64,000 nucleotides of DNA from Semisulcospira habei (taxonomy: Eukaryota; Mollusca; Gastropoda; Semisulcospiridae): the NCBI GenBank assembly GCA_036245525.1, contig BTPG01000002.1, positions 122,312,451 through 122,376,450 on the forward strand. Reading direction: 5' to 3'. The notes under the pieces were generated by a model. It was not told the DNA's origin. It made no database searches and worked only from the letters and a program-made list of their open reading frames with translations. Of the stretch, positions 56,951-64,000 are shown piece by piece (position 1 is the first letter of the stretch; each line of letters begins with the position of its first letter). The position numbers were made by a program, and so were the translations under genes.

Positions 56951-57022
56951 AGTTAATGGGTAGCGCCAGAGTGGCTTGGCACCGTTAGGCTTCAAGCTAA
57001 TCCGGCCTAGCCTTCAAGTAAA
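56951..57022. repeat. Intronic hairpin family, strongly diverged copy
   Basis: GGGTAGCGCCAGAGTGGCTT, GGCACCGTTAGG and CAAGCTAATCCGGC follow the family order, but the arms pair poorly. It lies directly before DIRS copy E. Confidence 0.5.
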
Positions 57023-57041
57023 GCCTTTGGGCTGTATTCTT

Positions 57042-57241
57042 ATTTGTTTCTTCAAAAACATTACCGATGACATGACTACCAGGAGTGTCTACTCCTTGCT
57101 CAATTCTAGCCTAAGAACCCGTTGTGTAAACACAACCCGGGAGGCACTCGGGGAACCCCCAGAGGGACCGAGAGTTGTCTCCCGCTCCTACCCACCAGCC
57201 CTATTCACCTGTGAACTCCAGTCACGCTTCTTAGGCTCACG
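57042..57241. repeat. DIRS copy E left inverted terminal repeat
   Basis: From ATTTGTTTCTTCAAAAAC through GATGACATGACTACCAGG, AACACAACCCGGGAGGCACT and GTGAACTCCAGTCACG to TTAGGCTCAC. The reverse complement begins at 63881 and runs off the window. Confidence 0.93.
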
Positions 57242-57419
57242 CGTTCAGACGTGTTGTCTCTAGCCTCTGGACTTAGAAGTTTTTTTCGACCGGTTCGGTC
57301 TGCCTTGCTTGCTTCGTCTTCGCCGGCCTGGGATTCTACGCGTGCGACGTTGGTCGACTGCAGCTTCGGTCTTGTTCAAGGGTTCCCTCTCTGGCTTTGC
57401 CGGTCGGGCTGTGGGTGTC

Positions 57420-59939
57420 ATGGAACTTTCTCCTTCTCGTACCACTCCGACTGACAGGTAAGGTAGTTAGAGGGCCCTCGGCTGGTTGCCCGGGCGGGGC
57501 ACAGGCACGAGCAGCTTGCTTTTTGCTTCGCTTCTCCCTCGTTTGGGGTTTTTTGACCTCTGTTTGGTTGCCTGATTAGCTGAAGAATGTTTGGCGCCGG
57601 TTTTGGCGGGCTTTTCGCGCCATTGCCAGATGCGAGCGGTGAGTCACGTTACTGTATCTAGGCCATACCTAACGTTTTTTGGCTTTCGGTTTAGACGCCC
57701 CGCGTTATGACGAAGGCTTGGATGCTCACCTGTCCCGGCAGGGTTTGTTTTCCCTCCGCCGTGGTTTTAATTAAATGTTGATGGCAGGTGACCGTACGTT
57801 GGTTAATTGGGTGCATAACACCACAGTAGCTTGGGGGCCTAAAGCTTAACGGGGTGATGGGTGGACACTCGCCAAGTGCCTTCATGTTTTGTGTGTTGCA
57901 GTGGCCTACTGATGACATGCACAAAATGCAGAGGCTTCCAGTGGCCGTCGGATAAACATGCAGTCTGTCTCCCCTGCGCTGGGTGTGCGTCCGACCATAC
58001 GTGTGACGTCTGTGCTTCATGGCCGGAACTGCGGTGGTCTAATCTCTGGAACTTTTATGGGAGGGAGCCTCCTACCCTCGCGGGTACCTTGAAGATTTCC
58101 GAGACGCCTTCCGCTGTGCCCCCGGCACCGGACGTGCGAGACCAACGGGATCCGACGCAGATAACGCCACTGAGTAATCAAGGGACTAGTGCACGGAGTG
58201 GGAGTTCGACCGTCAAGACCGCCTCCGTTCGAGAGCGCGCCCGGACACATTTGGTGGAAAGAACCCGCCTCTCCCAAGAGCCTGGTTTGGTGGGACGCTC
58301 GTGGCGTCCCTCCTCCACCGTCGTTCCCCACTCGTCTCTGAGGAAGCCGCCGGGATCCCGCTGGAGGTCCCCTGGCCGGCCAGTAACCCGCCTCTCCCAA
58401 GAGCCTGGTTCAGAGAGACATACTTGCACTCGTCCGGAGCCTCCTGGTGGTGAAGAACGTAGATACAGGGGTTCTGCTCAACGTTTCCGCTCTCCTTCGC
58501 ACGATCGTAGGAGGAACTTCTCGCCTCATCGCGCGTCGCACCGGGACTCCCCTCGCCACAGACGGTTTTCACCTTCTTCGCGTTCCCCCTCTCGGTTGGA
58601 CTCCCGTTCGTCCCGTCCCTCTTCCCAGCGACCGGCCACTTCCCCCCCTCCTCGTACTCACCGCTCCGTTCCCTCTCGTCGCAGCCGTTCTCCTCGTCGG
58701 GATCCGCCTTCGGCACGCAGGAGGTCCTCACCGCATCGTTCAGACTACCGCTCTCCGCTGCGGAGGGAGTCTTCGTCCGCTGCGGTTCTCCGACGGGATT
58801 CCCGGCCTCGGAGCCCTCGTCGCCCTCTTCGGTCGCCGGTTTCCGGACAGCGGGACTTCGACACCCTCAGTTTGGCGCCGGAGGATGCTTCGGACTGGTT
58901 ACTTGGAGGTCTAAGCCGTTCTTCAGCTTCTCCCTCTTCGGCCTCCAGTGTGTCAGCTTCCGTCAGACAGGTTTCTTCTTCCCGGATGGACACGCGGCTG
59001 GCGCTGGACGGAGCGGCCAAGCTCATCGCCGCCGCCTTACCGGAGGATGTTTGTCCGACTTCACCGCCTGTGAAGAGGAAGATTTCCGCCTTCGTGGACG
59101 CGGATAGGACGGTTAAGAGGTTCAAGTCCCTCCCACAGCCGGCTAGTTTTTTTGATCTGCGGGACGCCTTCTCGTCTCGCCTGCTTTCGGAGACTCGGAA
59201 CTCGGACTTTTTCGCGGACGGGAGATGGCCTTCCGCTCTGGACATCGCATTTCAACATGACTGGTACGCCGGCCATTCGCAGTCGTTCCTCTGCCCGCTT
59301 CCTCCAGTGGATCCCGCCGCTCTGATGCAAGCCGGAGGGGCTTCTATGTTGAAACGGTCCTTCCCACGGGGACTGGATAGGACGGCGTCGCTGGTCCGGA
59401 ACACGCTCGCCTGCTCCGGTTTCTTGGACTTGCTGACTCAGGCTTTCATCCGACGTCTCGAGGAAGCTTGGCAACCTGCGTTGTCTCCCCTCCTGGGAGA
59501 CCTACTACTCATGGCGGAGGCTGGTAACCGCGCTGCTTATCACTCATCGGTCAACGCGATGGCGGCTGCGGCTAACTGCGACCTCATGCGACGAGACGCC
59601 GTCCTACAAGCTTGCAGTGGAATGCCGGTCGACCTGAGTACTCAGCTACGTCGGGCCCCTCTGGGAGGGCCTCTGCTCTTCGGGGATACTTGGCAGACGG
59701 TGAAGGACTCCAACTCCGACCGTTGGCCTCGCAAGGCTGTCAAGCAGCGCTTTCCTCCCGCCCGCACGGCCCTGGGGCGCTCTTTGCGGGCCCGGAAACA
59801 TGTCACCTCGGACCCGTCTGCCCCACCTCGAGCTGCGCCGCGCCGTCGCCCGCCCTTCCGTCACCCTGGCCCAGCTAGCGCCCCTGCCCCCGCCTGGCCC
59901 CGTCCCGCCCGTCGCCCTGGGCGCGGGCGGGCCACCTGA
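57420..59939 (+). CDS. DIRS copy E ORF1 (gag-like), two exons, open
   Basis: Exon 1 is 57420-57457 (MELSPSRTTPTD plus two bases). The inferred intron is 57458-57901 (GTAAGG to TTGCAG). Exon 2 is 57902-59939. The joined frame has a cysteine-rich N-terminus (TCTKCRGFQWP, CLPCAGCASDHTCDVC), which could bind zinc. A long Arg-Ser and Pro-rich middle (58490-58850) resembles SR proteins. The conserved C-terminal half includes LAPEDASDWLLGGL, LDGAAKLIAAALPEDVCP, KRFKSLPQPASF, WYAGHSQSFLCPLPP and NRAAYHSSVNAMAAAANC. The role is inferred from position: binding of the element RNA. It overlaps the RT frame by about 140 bases. Confidence 0.85.
57458..57901 (+). other. Putative spliceosomal intron in DIRS ORF1
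   Basis: Begins GTAAGG and ends TTTTGTGTGTTGCAG, 444 bp, splitting a codon after its second base. Copies C (8893-9036) and D (43319-43482) have GT...AG introns at the same codon position with unrelated lengths. Copy F retains the donor but has a mutated acceptor. Joining restores the conserved cysteine cluster directly behind a short ATG exon. Splicing itself is not shown here. Confidence 0.75.
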
Positions 59940-60731
59940 CTTGTCCCCAATTCCGCCCCAGCCGACCGTCGTCGGGGCTCCAGTCGGCGGGAGGCTAGCA
60001 CGATTCAGCGAGGAGTGGCGCTCGCTGTTTCGAGACGAGCCCTGGGTTTTGGACGTAGTCGCCAGAGGATTACGGATCTCGTTCCGCTCTCCTCCGCCCT
60101 TGCGCTCCATTCCTCTTTGGACAGAGGTTCCGTCCGACGCCCTCAAGGCCGCCGCTCTGCGAGGAGAAGTCGCGGCTCTCCTTTCGAAGGAGGCCACAGA
60201 GATAGTGCAGCGTCCGGACTCGCCCGCCTTTTACAGCCGACTGTATATGGTGCCCAAGCCCGGCGGCAAGTGGCGGCCAGTCATAGATCTGTCGGCGCTG
60301 AACGCCTTCATCGCGGCCCCTTCCTTTCGGATGGAAACGACCAGGGCTCTTCGTGCGGCAGTTCAACCCATGGACTACGCGGTCAGTTTAGATCTGTCCG
60401 ACGCCTACCTACATGTCCCCATGCACGCTTCTGCCAGGAAGTACCTGCGCTTCGCGTTCGAAGGAGTGATTTACCAGTTTCGCGCCCTGCCGTTCGGTCT
60501 CAACCTCAGCCCCTGGGCCTTCACCCGCATCATGGATGCTGTAGTGGCCAAGGCGAGGCAGTCGTCGTCAAGTCCGACCTCGAATTATCTCGACGACCTA
60601 CTCTTGAGAAATCAGGTGGAGACCGCGCTTGCGGCAGACAGGGACGCTCTTTTACAGCTGCTTTACCGGTTGGGTTTCCTGGTCAACACCGGAAAGTCGG
60701 ACTTCACCCCGGCGCGCCACTTATCCATCTA
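59800..60731 (+). CDS. DIRS copy E reverse transcriptase (frame truncated)
   Basis: The frame differs from ORF1 and overlaps its end. After a proline-rich leader come RPDSPAFYSRLYMVPKPGG, VIDLSALNAFIAAPSFRM, SLDLSDAYLHVPMHASAR, YQFRALPFGLNLSPW and catalytic NYLDDLLLRNQ (tyrosine codon at 60586). The frame ends at TAG 60729-60731 after TPARHLSI. In copy D the same place reads SRRSVHLGMEF without a stop, so one base is probably lost near 60722 and RNase H was once fused here. The RT core motifs are all present. Confidence 0.92.
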
Positions 60732-63249
60732 GGCATGGAGTTTGTCACGGACCGCAACAGGGTACTCTTGCCAGAGAAACGGATTGTGAAGTTGTCCGCT
60801 CTCGCCGCGTTGGTAGATCAGCAACAGGCAGCCCCCGCCAGGGTCTGGCTTCAGCTTCTGGGCCTGATCAACGCAGCGGCGGATCTTATCCCCCTCGGGC
60901 GTCTCTACTCCCGACCGCTACAACTTCATCTTCTACTGCTCTGGCGTCCCTCCTCGGGCGACTTGACCACAATCGTCCCCGTGTCCCCTTTGGTACGCCC
61001 CCACCTTTTACGGTGGACCGACAGAGCCTGGTTGGCTCTGGGAGTCCCCATTTCCTCTCCATCCCCGCACCTCTCCCTGTGTGTCGACGCGAGTCGGGCT
61101 GGTTGGGGAGCCCACCTGCTAACTCAGTTCACCACGACGTCCGGCCTCTGGCCTCCGGAGTTCGCGGACAAACACAGCAACTGGTTGGAACTGCAAGCGG
61201 TGTGGCAGGCCATCATCGTTTGGGAAGAGCAACTCAGACACCAGCATCTTCTCGTCTTTTCGGACAACTCGACAGTGGTAGCGTATATACAGAAGCAGGG
61301 AGGAACTCATTCACCCGATCTATGCATGCTACTCTTCCGATTGATGCGATGGTGCGAGGACCGCGATCTGACTCTCAGCGCTCGCCATATTCCCGGTCGC
61401 CTGAACGTTTTGGCGGACTCCCTTTCTCGCCGAGGACAGCTCATTCACACGGAATGGACGCTACGCCAGGACATTTTCCGGATGATTTGCTCTCACTGGG
61501 AGACCCCGATGGTGGACCTGTTCGCCACGAGGTGGAATCACCAGCTTCCCCTCTTCGTTTCCCCAGTACCGGATCCCCTGGCTTGGGCGGTCGACGCCTT
61601 ATCCATTCCCTGGGACGGACTCATAGCGTACGCCTTTCCCCCGACAGTCCTTGTCCCCAAAGTCCTCCTAAAGCTGCGAGGAACCAATGCGATCCTGCTC
61701 CTGGTCGCCTCGTTCCTGGTCCACCGACCTGATCAGCCTCGCCACGCACCCTCCCCTACTGCTCCCCACGCCCCGCACTATGCTCAAGCAGCCACGTCAG
61801 GCGCTGTTCCACCCCTGTCCGGAACGCTTACTGCTACACGCCTGGAGGTTGTGCGGCAAGCCCTCTCAGCTAGAGGTTTCTCGGGTGCTGCAGTGGAAGC
61901 GATCGCTACAGCTCGCAAGCCCTCGACTAGACGTATCTATGAGGGGAAATGGAGGGTACTCTGTACCTGGTGCAGCGACCGTCGTCTCTCCCCCACCGAA
62001 CTGACAAACCCCCAACTTGCGGACTTCTTCCTCTGGCTCTTCGGAGACCAAGGACTGGCCCCTATTACCATTCGGGGATATCTCTCGATGATTGCCGACA
62101 CCTACCGGCATCTCGGCCGCGCGGACCCCGGCGCGTGTAAGGACCTGGCAGATCTTATGTCATACGTCGGACTACAAAGGCCTGCCTCTCGCTCACTTCT
62201 TCCCCGCTGGGATTTACCATGGGTTCTTACCTGGCTAAACTCACCACGTTTCGAACCACTACCGCTGGCCAGTCTTGCGGATGTGACGCGGAAGACCTGC
62301 TTCCTGCTGGCGCTCGCCACCGCGGCACGAGTAAGTGAGATACACGCTCTATCAGTCCGACCTACATGCCTGCAATTTCGAGCTGATCACTCGGTCCAAC
62401 TGGTGACCGACCCTGCCTTCATTGCCAAGACTAGGTCTCCACTGACGGCGCCACAGGTTATCACCTTACGACCGTTACGCGGGAAAGACTTCCCCAGAGA
62501 GACCAGGCAACAAGATCCCGTACGAGCCCTCAGAGTGTACTTGCGACGAACCAGAGCCGTCCGGTTGATTGATTGTACATTGCTTAACGTCCCGACAGCA
62601 ACAAGGCTTTCTCAGGACGTGCCTGCACTGCTTGTGAAAAAAAAAAAATAAACAGAACATTGAATGTATGTCGCCAGCCGGTCAAATACATTAAATAAAC
62701 CTAACTCATGGGGCCTAAATAAAGCTAAGACCATTTAGCAACACACATCCAATATCACGAGCTACAGGCAGTGCAGACAGTAGGGAGAGTTTTAAAAAGG
62801 CAAATACAGGTGAATGGACAAAGGGTAGACAGAAACACATGCCCCAGAATAGAGAGAAAAACCCACCCTGTGGGGCTGACCAGGGTGACCCTGGGAACTA
62901 AAAAATACCTCCCCTCTTCCTACCTTTAAAAACAGGAAGAAACGACATTACAGCACAGACAGTCTCTTCCTGGCTTCGCTGGGTGATTCGCTCAGCATAT
63001 GTCGATCTCTCCCCTCAGGGAGCGAAGAGCCTAAAGATTCGGGCGCACGAAGTACGGGCCATGGCCACGAGCGTAGCCTTCGACAGGAACTGCGCTGTCA
63101 AGTACATCGTGGCTGCGGTGGGCTGGCGATCAGAATCTACTTTCGCCCGCTTCTATCTACGGGATCTGGCAGGGCAGCGAGACAACCTCGCCTTGGTGGG
63201 GGACGTCACGGCGGCACAACACTCCCTCCCGGCGCCACAGGCGCCGTAG
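60722..63249 (+). pseudogene. DIRS copy E RNase H and tyrosine recombinase, split by SINE
   Basis: Open from HLGMEFVTDRN to 62563. RNase H blocks are SLCVDASRAGWGAHLL, NWLELQAVWQAI and VFSDNSTVVAYIQKQ. Next come HIPGRLNVLADSLSRR and PMVDLFATRWNHQLPLF, as in other DIRS elements. The recombinase starts near TRKPSTRRIYEGKWRVL-like text (61910), with FFLWLFGDQGLAPITIRGYL and the first arginine box LALATAARVSEIHALS. A SINE fragment (62565-62910) interrupts it. It resumes with SSWLRWVIRSAYVDLS, the HEVRAM box (H-x-x-R) and FARFYLRDLAGQ with the likely catalytic tyrosine, stop at 63249. Without the SINE all four catalytic residues seem present. Confidence 0.9.
62565..62910 (-). mobile_element. SINE copy 4, 5'-truncated, minus strand
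   Basis: The tail (ATTGATTGTACATTGCTTAA on the plus strand) lies at 62565 and the body runs to 62910 (AAAAAATACCT). The first 40 or so bases of the family (CCCCACCCGGGTCTGC on) are missing. No flanking duplication is obvious, unlike the four full copies. It lies in the DIRS copy E recombinase between CCGTCCGG and CCCTCTTCCTACC. Confidence 0.9.
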
Positions 63250-63347
63250 GTATGCACCTATTAGGGAGTGCAGAGTGTCGGAAGAGAGGAGGGGGCCATG
63301 AGCCTAGAGAAAACCATCTGGGGGTGCGGCACCCTCCTCCTGTTCGG

Positions 63348-63730
63348 CCCCCCACCCGGGTCTGCCCTGGGGGACTTGGGTGGGGTTAGGTACTTTTTAG
63401 TTCCCAGGGTCACCCTGGTCAGCCCCACAGGGTGAGTTTTTCTCTCTATTCTGGGGCATGTGTTTCTGTCTACCCGAGGTCCATTCACCTGTATTTGCCT
63501 TTTTAAAACTCTTCCTACTGTCTGCACTGCCTGTAGCTCTTGATATTGGATGTGTGTTGCTAAATGGTCTTAGCTTTATTTAGGCCCCATGTGTTAGGTT
63601 TATTTAATGTATTGGACCGGCTGGCGACATACATTCAATGTTCTGTTTAGTTTTTTTTTTCACAAGCAGTGCAGGCACGTCCTGAGAAAGCCTTGTTGCT
63701 GTCGGGACGTTAAGCAATGTACAATCATAA
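63348..63730 (+). mobile_element. SINE copy 5 (inside DIRS copy E)
   Basis: Full-length member of the family, flanked by TCCTCCTGTTCGG at 63335-63347 and 63731-63743. It sits between the recombinase stop and the internal complementary region. Its body is very close to copy 2 (4811-5190), including TCTACCCGAGGTCC, which copies 1 and 3 lack. Confidence 0.92.
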
Positions 63731-63749
63731 TCCTCCTGTTCGGCATTCT

Positions 63750-63844
63750 CCTGGTAGTCATGTCATCGGTAATGTTTTTGAAGAAACAAATTCATTTTTC
63801 TTTAAAAGGTATTTTTTCGAAAAATACTTACCGATGACATGACT
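63750..63844. repeat. DIRS copy E internal complementary region
   Basis: CCTGGTAGTCATGTCATC to GAAGAAACAAAT is the reverse complement of the left end at 57042. TTCATTTTTCTTTAAAAGG and on should pair with the right end, which lies beyond the window; it matches the form seen in copies C and D. Confidence 0.9.
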
Positions 63845-63880
63845 CGAAGGACCCTCCCACCTGCCCCGCTTGCCGCTGGT

Positions 63881-64000
63881 GAGCCTAATTTCGTGACTGG
63901 AGTTCACAGGTGAATAGGGCTGGTGGGTAGGAGCGGGAGACAACTCTCGGTCCCTCTGGGGGTTCCCCGAGTGCCTCCCGGGTTGTGTTTACACAACGGG
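63881..64000. repeat. DIRS copy E right inverted terminal repeat (truncated by window)
   Basis: GTGAGCCTAATTTCGTGACT to TTGTGTTTACACAACGGG is the reverse complement of the inner part of 57042-57241. The outer end is outside the window. Confidence 0.92.

Larger units (their letters stand above)
57042..64000 (+). mobile_element. DIRS-like retrotransposon, copy E, best preserved, cut by window edge
   Basis: Left inverted terminal repeat 57042-57241, ORF1 with intron, RT, RNase H and tyrosine recombinase in order, an internal complementary region at 63750-63844, and the first 120 bp of the right terminal repeat before the window ends. Two SINEs have landed in it: a 5'-truncated minus-strand copy inside the recombinase (62565-62910) and a full copy after it (63348-63730). 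Apart from these and one lost base near 60722, its coding regions are open. Confidence 0.94.

Noticed and set aside
50371..64000. Remaining MTG2 exons with the NKxD motif
   Set aside because: Searched by eye on the plus strand; only DIRS, RTE and unassigned sequence seen, so none is reported.

Overview
The window is animal nuclear DNA, most likely from a mollusc or another protostome. It has no bacterial gene organisation. It contains four spliced exons of one conserved host gene in very large introns, and those introns are filled with nested retrotransposons. A protostome-type 5S rRNA relic, several clades of non-LTR elements, DIRS elements and a SINE family fit a repeat-rich lophotrochozoan genome. 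I cannot name the species.

Host gene: exons at 8315-8462, 30461-30576, 40576-40797 and 50232-50370 (+ strand) join in frame. They encode the Obg fold and the start of the GTPase domain of an Obg-family protein, best matched to mitochondrial ribosome-associated GTPase 2 (MTG2/GTPBP5). The 5' start and the exons after the G2 motif were not found here. The introns are about 22.0, 10.0 and 9.4 kb, and the fourth exceeds 13.6 kb.

Layout. 1-416: 3' end of a CR1/L2-type LINE. 981-4674: RTE LINE split by a SINE. 4811-5190: second SINE. 6013-6225: self-complementary microsatellite. 7889-8304: 42-bp minisatellite ending 10 bp before an exon. 8483-30346 (intron 1): DIRS copy C, split by an L2-like LINE, itself split by a 376-bp tandem array, itself split by an intact RTE (12346-15649) and an I-like LINE (16087-22865, with a SINE inside and a 500-N gap). 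30656-30882: twin hairpins. 31710-38402 (intron 2): L1/Tx1-like LINE remnant. 38403-39994: foldback element with 190-bp inverted arms and a 60-bp minisatellite. 42717-48678 (intron 3): DIRS copy D. 50815-54450: scrambled DIRS copy F. 55226-55653: RTE 3' fragment. 56774-56893: 5S rRNA relic. 57042-64000: DIRS copy E, the best preserved, running off the right edge.

The main points for follow-up are: the ICR/ITR structure of three DIRS subfamilies, which fixes their ends; a phase-2 intron at the same place in ORF1 of four DIRS copies; the 376-bp array, which begins and ends like a core-spacer-core element; the foldback element with a one-armed minisatellite; a recurrent intronic hairpin family; and an intact RTE with perfect target-site duplications.
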